DNA of 64,000 bases. It comes from CAKZLS01 sp963701445. GTDB lineage: Bacteria; Pseudomonadota; Alphaproteobacteria; Rhodospirillales; Defluviicoccaceae. Location of the stretch: NCBI GenBank assembly GCA_963701445.1, contig CAVPAM010000012.1:1-64000 (forward strand). Reading direction: 5' to 3'. Under the pieces are notes generated by a model. That model was given only the letters and a program-made list of their open reading frames with translations, searched no databases and had not been told where the DNA came from. Positions 28,294 to 36,967 of the stretch are shown in pieces. Each line of letters begins with the position of its first letter. Within the stretch, counting starts at the first letter, position 1. The position numbers were made by a program, and so were the translations under genes.

Positions 28294-28312
28294 CAAGAAG
28301 GAGGTTCCAAGG

Positions 28313-28591
28313 GTGCCCCGTTCCGTTTGGAAAGGACCTTTTGTCGACGGCTACCTTCTCAAGAAGGCGGAGAAGGTGCGCGGGTCGAGACGCAACGAGG
28401 TCATTCGGACCTGGTCTCGGCGTTCGACCATTCTGCCCCAATTCGTCGGCATGACCTTCGGCGTGCACAACGGACGCAAGTTCGTTCCGGTGATGGTTAC
28501 CGAGGACATGATCGGTCACAAGTTTGGCGAGTTTTCGCCGACCAGGACGTTTTTCGGCCACGCCGGCGACAAGAAGGCGAGGAGAGGTTAA
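28313..28591 (+). CDS. rpsS: 30S ribosomal protein S19
   Basis: A 92-residue 30S head protein pairing with S13 at the subunit bridge. It uses a GTG start (PRSVWKGPFVDGYLL follows), supported by a full AAGGAGG site eight bases upstream. The conserved blocks are RTWSRRSTILPQFVGMTFGV and GHKFGEFSPTRTFFGH. Confidence 0.97.
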   Translation: MPRSVWKGPFVDGYLLKKAEKVRGSRRNEVIRTWSRRSTILPQFVGMTFGVHNGRKFVPVMVTEDMIGHKFGEFSPTRTFFGHAGDKKARRG

Positions 28592-28593
28592 TC

Positions 28594-28974
28594 ATGGGAA
28601 AGAGAGCCGCGGAAAGAGCGTTTGCGGACAACGAGGCGATGGCGTCCATTCGCCAGCTTCGCACGAGCCCGCAAAAGCTCAATGAGGTGGCGGCCTGTAT
28701 CCGCGGGTTGACGTGCGAGTCGGCGCTCGCCGAACTGCAGTTCTCGCAGCGTCGGATCGCGGGCGACGTCCGCAAGGTTCTGCAGTCCGCGATCGCCAAT
28801 GCCGAGAACAACCATCAGCTTGACGTGGACCGGCTGTTCGTCGCCGAGGCCACTGTTGGCAAGGCGGTTGTGATGAAGCGCTGGAAGGCGCGTGCGCGTG
28901 GCCGGGTTGGACGTATTCAGAAGTTTTTCAGCAACTTGCGTATCGTGGTACGTGAGCGGGAGGAGACCGAGTAA
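28594..28974 (+). CDS. rplV: 50S ribosomal protein L22
   Basis: A 126-residue protein with a long beta-hairpin reaching into the exit tunnel. It starts at ATG 28594, two bases after the rpsS stop, with AGGAGAGG overlapping the end of rpsS. The family blocks are SPQKLNEVAACIRGL and SAIANAENNHQLDVDRLFV. The hairpin is MKRWKARARGRVGRIQK. Its stop overlaps the rpsC start by one base (TAATG). Confidence 0.96.
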   Translation: MGKRAAERAFADNEAMASIRQLRTSPQKLNEVAACIRGLTCESALAELQFSQRRIAGDVRKVLQSAIANAENNHQLDVDRLFVAEATVGKAVVMKRWKARARGRVGRIQKFFSNLRIVVREREETE

Positions 28975-29651
28975 TGGGTCAAAAGGTCAATCCCATAGGG
29001 TTCCGGGTTGGAATCAACAGGACCTGGGACTCGCGCTGGTACGCGAACCGCAATTACGCGCCGCTGCTGCACGAGGACATGAAAATCCGCAAGTTCGTCC
29101 ACAAGCGCCTGGCGCAAGCGGGCGTGTCGAGGATCGTCATCGAGCGGCCGGCCAAGAAGGCGCGGATCACGGTGCATACCGCCCGACCGGGCGTCGTCAT
29201 CGGCAAGAAGGGCGCGGATATCGAGAAGCTGCGGCAGGAGTTGTCGAAGATCACAAACTCCGACGTGCACGTGAACATCGTGGAAGTCCGCAAGCCCGAG
29301 ATCGACGCCCAGCTCGTGGCCGAGAACGTCGCGCAGCAATTGGAACGGCGCGTATCGTCTCGGCGGGCGATGAAGAGAGCGGTGCAATCGGCGATGCGGC
29401 TCGGAGCCCAGGGGATCCGGATCAATTGCGGCGGCCGGCTCGGCGGCGCGGAAATCGCGCGAACCGTCTGGTATCGCGAGGGGCGGGTGCCTCTCCATAC
29501 GCTGCGAGCGCACGTGGATTACGGGGTCGCGGCCGCCAAGACGACGTACGGGATCTGCGGCGTGAAGGTTTGGATTTACAAGGGCGACATCCTCGCTCAC
29601 GACCCCATGGCGATGGATAAACGCGCCATGGAAGCACAGACGGGCCGGTAG
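28974..29651 (+). CDS. rpsC: 30S ribosomal protein S3
   Basis: A 225-residue mRNA-entry-channel protein. It starts MGQKVNPIGFRVGINRTWDS. A type II KH domain contains RPGVVIGKKGADIEKLRQEL. The C-terminal domain contains GAQGIRINCGGRLGGAEIAR and VWIYKGDIL. Length and motif order are normal for alphaproteobacteria. Confidence 0.97.
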   Translation: MGQKVNPIGFRVGINRTWDSRWYANRNYAPLLHEDMKIRKFVHKRLAQAGVSRIVIERPAKKARITVHTARPGVVIGKKGADIEKLRQELSKITNSDVHVNIVEVRKPEIDAQLVAENVAQQLERRVSSRRAMKRAVQSAMRLGAQGIRINCGGRLGGAEIARTVWYREGRVPLHTLRAHVDYGVAAAKTTYGICGVKVWIYKGDILAHDPMAMDKRAMEAQTGR

Positions 29652-29690
29652 GCCCGCTGGCGCCAATGACAATGAAAACGGCATAGAATC

Positions 29691-30110
29691 ATGCTCAGTC
29701 CGAAACGTATGAAGTTCCGAAAACAGCACAAGGGCCGTATCCACGGTATGGCCAAGGGTGCGACCGAACTCAATTTTGGCGCCTATGGCCTCAAGGCCAC
29801 GACCCCGGAGCGGGTGACGGCGCGTCAGATCGAGGCGGCGCGCCGGGCCATGACCCGTCACATGCGCCGCGCCGGGCGGGTATGGATCCGGCTGTTCCCA
29901 GACGTGCCGGTGAGTTCCAAGCCCGCCGAGGTGCGCATGGGCGGTGGCAAGGGCAATCCCGAATACTGGGTGTGCAAGGTCAAGCCGGGACGGATCATGT
30001 TCGAGGTGGATGGCGTCCCTCAGGATGTCGCCAGGGAAGCGTTCCGGCTGGCCGCCGCGAAACTGCCGTTGCGGACGCGCTTCGTGGCGCGCTTTGGCGA
30101 GGAGGACTGA
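29691..30110 (+). CDS. rplP: 50S ribosomal protein L16
   Basis: A 139-residue protein that helps place A-site tRNA. The blocks are MLSPKRMKFRKQHKGRIHG and RMGGGKGNPEYWVCKVKPGR. The arginine in the GRMGGGKG-like loop region (here VRMGGGKG) corresponds to the one hydroxylated by ROXA-type oxygenases in bacteria that have them, and such an oxygenase gene lies at 4901-6127 in this window. The link is inference. Confidence 0.96.
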   Translation: MLSPKRMKFRKQHKGRIHGMAKGATELNFGAYGLKATTPERVTARQIEAARRAMTRHMRRAGRVWIRLFPDVPVSSKPAEVRMGGGKGNPEYWVCKVKPGRIMFEVDGVPQDVAREAFRLAAAKLPLRTRFVARFGEED

Positions 30111-30114
30111 GGCG

Positions 30115-30324
30115 ATGAAGGCCGCCGACATTCGGGCAAAATCGGACGACCAACTCAAGGACGAGTTGATGGCTCTGAAAAAAGAAGCGTTCAATCTCCG
30201 CTTCCAGACGGCCAGCGGTCAACTGGAGAACACGGCCCGCAAGCGCCAGGTTCGCCGCGCGATCGCCGGCATTAAGACCATTCTTGGAGAGCGCCAGCGC
30301 GGGTCGAGCGCGGCGAAGGCCTGA
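30115..30324 (+). CDS. rpmC: 50S ribosomal protein L29
   Basis: A 69-residue two-helix protein near the tunnel exit. It reads MKAADIRAKSDDQLKDELMA with the signature AFNLRFQTASGQLENTAR. It starts at ATG 30115 with GAGGACTGAGGCG, part of which overlaps the rplP stop. The longer frame upstream is antiparallel noise. Confidence 0.95.
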   Translation: MKAADIRAKSDDQLKDELMALKKEAFNLRFQTASGQLENTARKRQVRRAIAGIKTILGERQRGSSAAKA

Positions 30325-30335
30325 CGAGGGAATTC

Positions 30336-30572
30336 ATGCCCAGACGAGTAATGCAAGGGATCGTGGTGAGTGACAAGGCCGACAAGACCGTCGTGGTCAA
30401 GGTCGAGCGCAGGGTCATGCACCCGCTGTACAAGAAATTCATCCGCCGTTCGAAGAAGTACGCGGCGCATGATGAAAACAACGTCCTCAAGACCGGGGAC
30501 GTGTGCCGCATTCGCGAGTGCCGGCCGATATCGAAACGGAAGTGTTGGGAAGTGGTCGCGGACAACGGCTAG
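30336..30572 (+). CDS. rpsQ: 30S ribosomal protein S17
   Basis: A 78-residue OB-fold primary rRNA-binding protein. The blocks are MPRRVMQGIVVSDKADKTVV and HPLYKKFIRRSKKYAAHDE, ending with the conserved IRECRPISKRKCWEVV. The ribosome site is CGAGGGAATTC. Confidence 0.96.
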   Translation: MPRRVMQGIVVSDKADKTVVVKVERRVMHPLYKKFIRRSKKYAAHDENNVLKTGDVCRIRECRPISKRKCWEVVADNG

Positions 30573-30603
30573 GGCCGTCGCTGGACCGGGAGGATAGAGC
30601 ACT

Positions 30604-30972
30604 ATGATCCAAGTGGAGTCGAACCTGGACGTCGCCGATAATTCCGGCGCGCGCCGGGTGCAGTGTATCAAGGTGCTTGGCGGCTCGAAGCGCCGTTTCG
30701 CGGGTGTCGGCGACGTGATCGTCGTGTCGGTGAAGGACGCGATTCCGCGCGGCCGGGTGAAGAAGGGCGACGTGCTGCAGGCGGTGGTCGTCCGCACGGC
30801 CAAGGACACGCGTCGCGGCGACGGCTCGGCGATCCGGTTCGATCGCAACGCGGCGGTGCTGATCAACAAGCAGGGCGAGCCCATCGGGACCCGCATTTTC
30901 GGCCCGGTGACCCGGGAGCTTCGCGCCAAGGGCTATATGAAGATCATATCTCTGGCGCCGGAGGTTTTGTGA
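30604..30972 (+). CDS. rplN: 50S ribosomal protein L14
   Basis: A 122-residue protein at the subunit interface. It starts MIQVESNLDVADNSGARRVQ, carries KVLGGSKRRFAGVGD, and ends with GPVTRELRAKGYMKIISLAP. Its TGA stop overlaps the rplX ATG by one base. GGAGGATAGAGCACT precedes the start. Confidence 0.97.
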   Translation: MIQVESNLDVADNSGARRVQCIKVLGGSKRRFAGVGDVIVVSVKDAIPRGRVKKGDVLQAVVVRTAKDTRRGDGSAIRFDRNAAVLINKQGEPIGTRIFGPVTRELRAKGYMKIISLAPEVL

Positions 30973-31286
30973 TGGCGAAGATCAAGAAAGGCGACCGGGT
31001 GATCGTATTGTCCGGGCGCTCCAAGGGCCGGACCGGCGACGTCCTGAAGGTCATGCCGAAGGAAGGGCGCGCCATCGTGCAGGGTGTCAACATGGTCAAG
31101 CGCCACACGCGGCCGTCCCAAACCCAGACGGGCGGGATCATCGAAAAGGAGTTGTCCATCCATATGTCCAATCTGGCGCACGTGGATCCGAAAACGTCGA
31201 TCGCGACACGCGTGGGCTACAAGTTCCTCGAAGATGGCCGCAAGGTCCGCTTTGCCAAGCGGTCCGGCGAAATCCTCGACAGGTAG
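30972..31286 (+). CDS. rplX: 50S ribosomal protein L24
   Basis: A 104-residue KOW-domain assembly-initiator protein. It starts MAKIKKGDRVIVLSGRSKGR. The family signature is GVNMVKRHTRPSQTQTGGII. I use ATG 30972 rather than the longer frame that begins inside rplN. Confidence 0.96.
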   Translation: MAKIKKGDRVIVLSGRSKGRTGDVLKVMPKEGRAIVQGVNMVKRHTRPSQTQTGGIIEKELSIHMSNLAHVDPKTSIATRVGYKFLEDGRKVRFAKRSGEILDR

Positions 31287-31297
31287 AGGGTGAACCG

Positions 31298-31837
31298 ATG
31301 ACAAGGCTCCAGGAACATTACCAGACGACGGTACGGAAGCTCCTTCAGGAGGAGTTCAAGTACGAAAACCCGATGCAAATCCCGCGAATGACGAAAATCG
31401 TCGTCAACATGGGGGTCGGCGAGGGGGTCCAGGATAAGAAGAAAGTCGACGCGGCGGTGTCGGACATGACCCAGATCGTCGGGCAACGGCCGGTGATTAC
31501 GAAGGCCAAGAAGTCGATCGCGACCTTCAAGCTCCGCGAGGGCATGCCAATCGGGTGCATGACGACGCTGAGGCGCGACCGGATGTTCGAATTTCTGGAT
31601 CGGTTGATCAATATCGCCCTGCCGCGCGTTCGCGACTTCCGGGGGGTTCCCGGATCGAGCTTCGATGGCCGGGGCAATTTCGCCATGGGTGTCAAGGAGC
31701 AAATCATTTTTCCAGAGATCAGTTACGACAAGGTCGACCAGGTCCGAGGACTGAATATCGTTATATGCACGACCGCCGAAACGGATGCCGAAGCGCGAGC
31801 CTTGCTCAAGGCGTTCGATATGCCGTTCGTCAATTGA
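31298..31837 (+). CDS. rplE: 50S ribosomal protein L5
   Basis: A 179-residue 5S rRNA-binding protein of the central protuberance. The blocks are NPMQIPRMTKIVVNMGVGEG, RPVITKAKKSIATFKLREG and SFDGRGNFAMGVKEQIIFPE. It starts 11 bases after rplX with an AGAGGGTGAACCG site. Confidence 0.97.
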   Translation: MTRLQEHYQTTVRKLLQEEFKYENPMQIPRMTKIVVNMGVGEGVQDKKKVDAAVSDMTQIVGQRPVITKAKKSIATFKLREGMPIGCMTTLRRDRMFEFLDRLINIALPRVRDFRGVPGSSFDGRGNFAMGVKEQIIFPEISYDKVDQVRGLNIVICTTAETDAEARALLKAFDMPFVN

Positions 31838-31859
31838 AGAGAAACGGGAGAGACGATGA

Positions 31860-32165
31860 ATGGCTAAGACAAGCCTGATCGAAAGAAACAAGAAGAGAAA
31901 ACGCATGGCGGAGCGCTATGCGCCCAAGCGGGCCGCGCTCAAGGCGCTGGCAAGGGATCCGGACGTTTCTCCGGAGGAGCGGTTCGATGCGCGGCTGAAG
32001 CTCGCTAAACTGCCGCGAAATTCAGCGCCGGTGCGTATTCGTCTCCGGTGTGGGCTGACGGGCCGCCCGCGCGGGAATTACCGGAAGTTCGAACTTTCGA
32101 GAATCGCGCTGCGGGATCTGGCCTCGAGCGGGCAGATTCCCGGTATGGTCAAGTCAAGCTGGTAG
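31860..32165 (+). CDS. rpsN: 30S ribosomal protein S14, zinc-independent type
   Basis: A 101-residue protein, the long C-minus form that lacks the CxxC zinc ribbon. It starts MAKTSLIERNKKRKRMAERY and carries the signature RCGLTGRPRGNYRKFELSRI. The single cysteine in RLRCGLTGRPR is normal for this form. The ribosome site is GGGAGAGACG. Confidence 0.96.
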   Translation: MAKTSLIERNKKRKRMAERYAPKRAALKALARDPDVSPEERFDARLKLAKLPRNSAPVRIRLRCGLTGRPRGNYRKFELSRIALRDLASSGQIPGMVKSSW

Positions 32166-32176
32166 GAACGACACTG

Positions 32177-32575
32177 ATGTCGATGAGCGATCCTCTCGGA
32201 GATATGTTGACGCGCATTCGTAATGGCCAGCGCGCTCGCAAGAATGCCGTCACCGCGCCGGCGTCACGGTTTCGCGCCCAGGTTCTCGATGTCCTCCAGC
32301 GGGAGGGCTTCATCCGGGGGTACTCGGAGTACGAAGTTCGGACCGGCGTGCATGAAATGAAGATCGAGCTCAAGTATCACGAGGGCGAGCCGGTCATTCG
32401 CGAAATCAGCCGAGTTTCAACCCCTGGCCAGCGGGTCTATTACAAGATCAAGGACCTGCCGCGGGTTTACAACGGTCTGGGCATTTCAATCCTGTCGACC
32501 CCTCGTGGGGTGATTTCCGACGCCGAGGCCCGGGATGCCCACGTGGGCGGCGAAGTACTCTGCAAAGTCTTTTAG
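32177..32575 (+). CDS. rpsH: 30S ribosomal protein S8
   Basis: A 132-residue primary 16S rRNA-binding protein and, in E. coli, the spc operon repressor. It begins MSMSDPLGDMLTRIRNGQ. The C-terminal signature is ISILSTPRGVISDAEARDAH with GGEVLCKVF at the end. I use the ATG at 32177; a second ATG two codons later (32183) is possible. Confidence 0.96.
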   Translation: MSMSDPLGDMLTRIRNGQRARKNAVTAPASRFRAQVLDVLQREGFIRGYSEYEVRTGVHEMKIELKYHEGEPVIREISRVSTPGQRVYYKIKDLPRVYNGLGISILSTPRGVISDAEARDAHVGGEVLCKVF

Positions 32576-32597
32576 GTTTAAAGGTATAGAATCCGCC

Positions 32598-33131
32598 ATG
32601 TCACGCGTCGGCAAACATCCGGTCGAAATCCCCAGCGGGGTCACCTTCAGCATCGCGGGCAACCTGGTCACGGCCAAGGGCAAGCTCGGAGAGTTGGGGG
32701 CGAAACTCACGGACGACGTGGAGGTGTCCCAGGAAGGGCAGACGGTTACCGTCCGCCCGCGCAACGACACCAAGCGGGCCCGCATGATGTGGGGCACCGC
32801 GCGCACCGTGATCAACAACCTGGTCAACGGCGTCAACACGGGGTTCAGCCGGAAGCTGGAGATCAATGGCGTTGGATACCGGGCGCAGGTGCAGGGGCGC
32901 GACCTCGTTCTGCAACTCGGCTACAGCCACGAAATCCGTTTTCCCATTCCAGACGGGATCAAGATCGACAGTCCGGACCCGACCCACATTCACGTGCACG
33001 GCGCCAGCAAGCAGATGGTGGGACAGGTCGCTTCGGAGATTCGTGCATTTCGGCCTCCCGAGCCCTATAAGGGCAAGGGTGTCAAATATGAGGATGAAGT
33101 GGTTCTGCGCAAGGAAGGCAAGAAGAAATAG
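32598..33131 (+). CDS. rplF: 50S ribosomal protein L6
   Basis: A 177-residue protein near the sarcin-ricin loop. It starts MSRVGKHPVEIPSGVTFSI. The second RNA-binding domain contains GYSHEIRFPIPDGIKI and the ending RPPEPYKGKGVKYEDEVV. It begins 22 bases after rpsH. Confidence 0.97.
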   Translation: MSRVGKHPVEIPSGVTFSIAGNLVTAKGKLGELGAKLTDDVEVSQEGQTVTVRPRNDTKRARMMWGTARTVINNLVNGVNTGFSRKLEINGVGYRAQVQGRDLVLQLGYSHEIRFPIPDGIKIDSPDPTHIHVHGASKQMVGQVASEIRAFRPPEPYKGKGVKYEDEVVLRKEGKKK

Positions 33132-33134
33132 GTC

Positions 33135-33497
33135 ATGGCCAACGCAAAGCAGTTGTATGATCGCCGCACGCGGCGCACGCGGTATCGGCTTCGCCGGCTC
33201 GCGGGAGGGCGCCCCAGGTTGTCGGTGTTTCGCTCCAACAAGCATATCTATGCCCAGGTGATCGACGATGGCAAAGGGATCACGCTGGCGGCGGCTTCCA
33301 GCGTGGATACCGAATTGAAGGAAACCTTGACCAATGGCGCCGTCACCGACGCCGCGGAAAAAGTGGGCGCCCTGGTTGCCAAGCGGGCGTTGGCGGCGGG
33401 CGTGTCGGCGGTGGTCTTCGACCGCGGCGGGTACCGCTATCATGGCCGGGTAAAGGCCTTGGCCGACGCCGCGCGCGAAGCCGGCCTGTCGTTCTAG
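33135..33497 (+). CDS. rplR: 50S ribosomal protein L18
   Basis: A 120-residue 5S rRNA-binding protein. The basic N-terminus (YDRRTRRTRYRLRRLAGGRP) is followed by LSVFRSNKHIYAQVIDDGKG and the C-terminal FDRGGYRYHGRVKALADAAR. The start is three bases after the rplF stop. Confidence 0.96.
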   Translation: MANAKQLYDRRTRRTRYRLRRLAGGRPRLSVFRSNKHIYAQVIDDGKGITLAAASSVDTELKETLTNGAVTDAAEKVGALVAKRALAAGVSAVVFDRGGYRYHGRVKALADAAREAGLSF

Positions 33498-33510
33498 GGA
33501 GTTTGATTAT

Positions 33511-34089
33511 ATGGCGAGAAAACCATCAGGCGGCAGGCGCGGGGAGCGCGCGGGCCAGCAGAGCGAAGAGTCGGATCTGACCGACAAGCTCGTTCACATC
33601 AACCGCGTGGCCAAGGTGGTCAAGGGCGGCCGCCGGTTCTCGTTCGCGGCGCTGGTCGTTGTGGGCGACGGCAAGGGCCGGGTCGGTTTCGGCTCCGGCA
33701 AGGCGCGGGAAGTGCCCGAAGCGATCCGCAAGGCGACCGATCACGCCAAGCACAACATGGTTCGCGTTCCGCTTCGCGACGGCCGCACGTTTCATCACGA
33801 CATGCAAGGGCGCTATGGCGCCGGACGCGTCGTGGTCCGGGCCGCTCCGGCGGGTACGGGGGTCATCGCCGGTGGGCCGATGCGGGCCGTGTTCGAGACC
33901 ATGGGGGTGCAGGACGTGGTCGCCAAGTCGCTAGGCACGCAGAACCCTTATAACATGGTCAAGGCGACCTTTGCCGCGCTCAACAACTGTCACTCGCCGA
34001 AATCGGTGGCGGGACGCCGCGGAAAGAAGGTCGGGGATATCGTTGCGCGCCGCGGCGGCGGTGCCGCGGCGGAAGCGGCCAGGACATAG
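33511..34089 (+). CDS. rpsE: 30S ribosomal protein S5
   Basis: A 192-residue accuracy protein. The double-stranded RNA-binding domain has LVHINRVAKVVKGGRRFSFA, and the core has GYGKAREVPEA-like GSGKAREVPEAIRKATDHAK. The fingerprint GAGRVVVRAAPAGTGVIAGG and a C-terminal GRRGKKVGDIVARRGG are present. The N- and C-terminal tails are somewhat longer than in E. coli. Confidence 0.97.
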   Translation: MARKPSGGRRGERAGQQSEESDLTDKLVHINRVAKVVKGGRRFSFAALVVVGDGKGRVGFGSGKAREVPEAIRKATDHAKHNMVRVPLRDGRTFHHDMQGRYGAGRVVVRAAPAGTGVIAGGPMRAVFETMGVQDVVAKSLGTQNPYNMVKATFAALNNCHSPKSVAGRRGKKVGDIVARRGGGAAAEAART

Positions 34090-34093
34090 AGCT

Positions 34094-34297
34094 ATGGCGA
34101 AGACGAAAACCGTCAAGAAGACACTGAAAGTTGTTCAAGTCGCCAGCCCCATTGGCCGGCAAGGGGACCAGCGCGCGACGCTGATCGGGCTTGGACTGAA
34201 CAAGATGAACCGGACCCGGGAGCTGGAAGATACACCTTCGGTGCGGGGAATGATCGCCAAGGTCGGCCACCTGGTCCGCGTTGAGGAAGTTTCTTGA
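34094..34297 (+). CDS. rpmD: 50S ribosomal protein L30
   Basis: A 67-residue protein. It starts MAKTKTVKKTLKVVQVASPI, with the family core GRQGDQRATLIGLGLNKMNR and DTPSVRGMIAKVGHLVRVEE. It begins four bases after rpsE. L30 is absent from some alphaproteobacterial relatives such as certain endosymbionts, but is in its normal place here. Confidence 0.95.
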   Translation: MAKTKTVKKTLKVVQVASPIGRQGDQRATLIGLGLNKMNRTRELEDTPSVRGMIAKVGHLVRVEEVS

Positions 34298-34329
34298 GGC
34301 CGAAGGCCTAGGTAACGGAAGTTCGAACG

Positions 34330-34929
34330 ATGAGATTGAATGAAATTCGCGACAATCCCGGCGCGGCGAAGGGTCGGAAACGGGTTGGCCGGGGTATTGG
34401 CTCAGGCACCGGAAAGACGGCCGCGCGCGGCCAGAAGGGTCAGAAATCGCGCAGCGGCGGGTCCGTGAAAGTGGGTTTCGAAGGCGGTCAGATGCCACTG
34501 TATCGCCGCCTGCCGAAACGCGGTTTCAAGAACCCGGGGCGGAAGGAATTCGCCGAAATCAATCTCGGTGCCCTGCAAAAGGCGGTGGATGCCGGCAAGC
34601 TCGACGCCACGGGCGAAATCGACGAAGCGGCGCTTGGCGCCGCCGGCTTCTTCAAGGGCCGCAACGACGGCGTCCGGCTGCTGGCCCGAGGAGAAGTGTC
34701 GGCCAAGCTGAAACTGAAAATCAGCGGAGCGTCCAAGGCGGCGGTTGCCGCCGTCGAGAAGGCGGGCGGTACCGTGACCCTTACGGGCGTCGATAAGGCC
34801 CCCGCGGCCGATGCCGACGCCACCGCAGGCGCCGCCAAGAAGACATCGGAGGCGAAGTCCGGGACGAAGAAAACGTCCAAGGCGAAGACGAAGTCCGACG
34901 CCGGCGGCGACGAAGCTCCGCCGAAGTAG
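34330..34929 (+). CDS. rplO: 50S ribosomal protein L15 with Lys/Ala-rich tail
   Basis: A late-assembly protein. The N-terminal glycine-rich rRNA-binding stretch has MRLNEIRDNPGAAKGRKRVG and GRGIGSGTGKTAARGQKGQK. The globular part ends near residue 155 with EKAGGTVTLTGVDK. It is 199 residues against about 145-160 usual. The excess is a C-terminal tail of Ala, Lys, Thr and Asp repeats (GAAKKTSEAKSGTKKTSKAK). The gene lies directly before secY as usual. Confidence 0.95.
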   Translation: MRLNEIRDNPGAAKGRKRVGRGIGSGTGKTAARGQKGQKSRSGGSVKVGFEGGQMPLYRRLPKRGFKNPGRKEFAEINLGALQKAVDAGKLDATGEIDEAALGAAGFFKGRNDGVRLLARGEVSAKLKLKISGASKAAVAAVEKAGGTVTLTGVDKAPAADADATAGAAKKTSEAKSGTKKTSKAKTKSDAGGDEAPPK

Positions 34930-34944
34930 TCCGGGGAAAGCATT

Positions 34945-36288
34945 ATGGCCTCTGCGGCCGAACAACTCGCGGCGAACATGAACTTCGGGGCCTTTGGCAA
35001 GGCCACCGAGCTCAAGAAACGTATCTGGTTCACGCTCGGCGCGCTGATCGTCTATCGGCTGGGAACGTATATTCCCCTGCCGGGGATCGATCCGACGGTG
35101 ATCGCCGATGTGTTCGACCGCCAAGCCGGCGGCATTCTCGGCATGTTCAACATGTTCGCCGGCGGCGCACTCGGCCGCATGACCATCTTCGCGCTCAATA
35201 TCATGCCCTACATTTCGGCCTCGATCATCATGCAGTTGATGACCGCTGTGGTGCCGACGCTGGAGGCCTTGAAGAAAGAGGGCGAAAGCGGACGTAAGAA
35301 GATCAATCAGTACACCCGCTACCTGACCGTGCTGATCACGGCGGGTCAGGCTTACGGTCTCGCGGTCGGCCTGGAGGGCATGCAAGGCGCGGGTGGAAAC
35401 GCCGTCATCGATCCCGGAATGTTCTTCCGCTTCACCACGGTCATTACCCTGGTGGGCGGCACGATCTTCCTTATGTGGCTGGGCGAGCAGATCACGGCCC
35501 GGGGTGTCGGCAACGGCATCTCGCTGATCATCTTCGCCGGCATCGTCGCCGGACTTCCGGGGGCCCTGGCGGGAACCCTGGAATTGGGACGGACCGGCGC
35601 GCTTTCCGCCGCCCTGATCATCGGCCTGCTGGTGGCATCGGTGGTGGTCATCTTCTTCGTGGTGTTCGTGGAGCGGGCTCAGCGGCGGATCATCATCCAG
35701 TACCCTAAGCGCCAGCAGGGCAACAAGATGACCAGTGGCGAGAGTTCTCACTTGCCGCTGAAGCTGAACACGGCGGGTGTCATTCCGCCGATCTTCGCCA
35801 GTTCCATGCTGCTCATGCCGATCACCGTGCTACAGCTGACGGCGGGATCGGGGCCGGAGTGGCTGACGACGGCGACGGCCTATCTTGGGCGCGGCCAGCC
35901 GCTGTATCTGTTGATCTACGTGAGCCTGATCGTGTTCTTCGCGTTCTTCTATACGGCCGTGGTGTTCAATCCGGCGGACACGGCGGACAATCTAAAGAAG
36001 TACGGCGGCTTCATACCGGGGATCCGCCCGGGCAAGAATACAGCCGATTACATCGACAAGGTTCTGACCCGCCTGACGGTGGTGGGGGCGGCGTATCTGG
36101 CGGTTGTGTGCATGCTGCCGGAAATCCTGATCTCCCGTTTCTCGGTTCCCTTTTATTTCGGCGGTACCAGCCTGTTGATCGTGGTCACGGTAACCATGGA
36201 CACGGTGGCGCAGGTCCAGTCCCATCTGTTGGCGCACCAATACGAGGGCTTGATCAAGAAATCGAAGCTGAGAGGGAAACGGCGATGA
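34945..36288 (+). CDS. secY: Preprotein translocase subunit SecY
   Basis: A 447-residue channel of the Sec translocon with ten predicted transmembrane segments. It begins with the amphipathic segment ELKKRIWFTLGALIVYRLGT. The plug region follows LPGIDPTVIADVF. The cytoplasmic loops hold ESGRKKINQYTRYLTVLITA and RIIIQYPKRQQGNKM, ribosome and SecA contacts. Its stop overlaps the adk start by four bases (ATGA), so the two are translationally coupled. Confidence 0.97.
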   Translation: MASAAEQLAANMNFGAFGKATELKKRIWFTLGALIVYRLGTYIPLPGIDPTVIADVFDRQAGGILGMFNMFAGGALGRMTIFALNIMPYISASIIMQLMTAVVPTLEALKKEGESGRKKINQYTRYLTVLITAGQAYGLAVGLEGMQGAGGNAVIDPGMFFRFTTVITLVGGTIFLMWLGEQITARGVGNGISLIIFAGIVAGLPGALAGTLELGRTGALSAALIIGLLVASVVVIFFVVFVERAQRRIIIQYPKRQQGNKMTSGESSHLPLKLNTAGVIPPIFASSMLLMPITVLQLTAGSGPEWLTTATAYLGRGQPLYLLIYVSLIVFFAFFYTAVVFNPADTADNLKKYGGFIPGIRPGKNTADYIDKVLTRLTVVGAAYLAVVCMLPEILISRFSVPFYFGGTSLLIVVTVTMDTVAQVQSHLLAHQYEGLIKKSKLRGKRR

Positions 36289-36929
36289 ACTTGATCCTTT
36301 TGGGACCGCCTGGCGCGGGAAAGGGAACCCAGGCGACGCGGCTGGAGAAGGCATACGGGATCGCCCAATTGTCCACCGGGGAAATGCTGCGCGCCGAGGT
36401 GGAGGCGGGTAGCGAGATCGGACGCAAGGCGGACGGCATCATGAAGGCGGGCCAGTTGGTTCCCGACGATGTAATCATCGGCATCATCAGCGACCGTCTG
36501 GAGAGCGACGACTGCCGGAACGGGTTCATCCTCGACGGGTTTCCTCGCACGGTGCCGCAGGCCGAGGCCTTGGATGTGATGCTGACGGAAAAGGGCCTGC
36601 GACTGGATCATGTCATGTCGATCGAGGTCGACGACGAAGCGATGATCCGTCGCATTACCGGCCGGTTCTCTTGCGCCAAATGCGGCGCGGGATATCACGA
36701 GGAGTTTCAGAGGCCGAAGACGGAGGGGGTGTGCGACGTCTGCGGCTCAACCGAATTCACGCGCCGGGCGGACGACAACGCCGACACCGTGCGAGAGCGC
36801 CTTGTCGCCTACCATGCGCAGACCGAACCGATCATCGATCATTACGATAAGCTTGGCCTGTTGAGGCGCGTCGACGGCATGGAGCCTATTGATAAGGTTA
36901 CGGATCAACTGAAAGCGGCAATTGTTTGA
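36285..36929 (+). CDS. adk: Adenylate kinase, zinc-lid type
   Basis: A 214-residue enzyme that interconverts ATP, ADP and AMP. The P-loop is GPPGAGKGTQ (residues 7-16), and the AMP site region has QLSTGEMLRAEV and GFILDGFPRTVPQAE. The lid carries four cysteines, C130, C133, C150 and C153, in the spacing of zinc-binding lids. Such lids are common in Gram-positives and found in several proteobacteria. I start at ATG 36285 overlapping the secY stop. It stands where E. coli has rpmJ. Confidence 0.97.
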   Translation: MNLILLGPPGAGKGTQATRLEKAYGIAQLSTGEMLRAEVEAGSEIGRKADGIMKAGQLVPDDVIIGIISDRLESDDCRNGFILDGFPRTVPQAEALDVMLTEKGLRLDHVMSIEVDDEAMIRRITGRFSCAKCGAGYHEEFQRPKTEGVCDVCGSTEFTRRADDNADTVRERLVAYHAQTEPIIDHYDKLGLLRRVDGMEPIDKVTDQLKAAIV

Positions 36930-36939
36930 AACCAGCTTG

Positions 36940-36967
36940 TTGACTAGCGAACGTGGAGGCTTATACT
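36940..36967 (+). promoter_or_regulatory. Promoter upstream of rpsM
   Basis: TTGACT (36940-36945) and TATACT (36962-36967) are separated by 16 bases, each one base from consensus. Initiation near 36974 gives a leader of about 60 bases. The gap adk-rpsM is 103 bases, wide for this cluster, which supports a separate start for rpsM-rpsK-rpoA-rplQ. Confidence 0.7.
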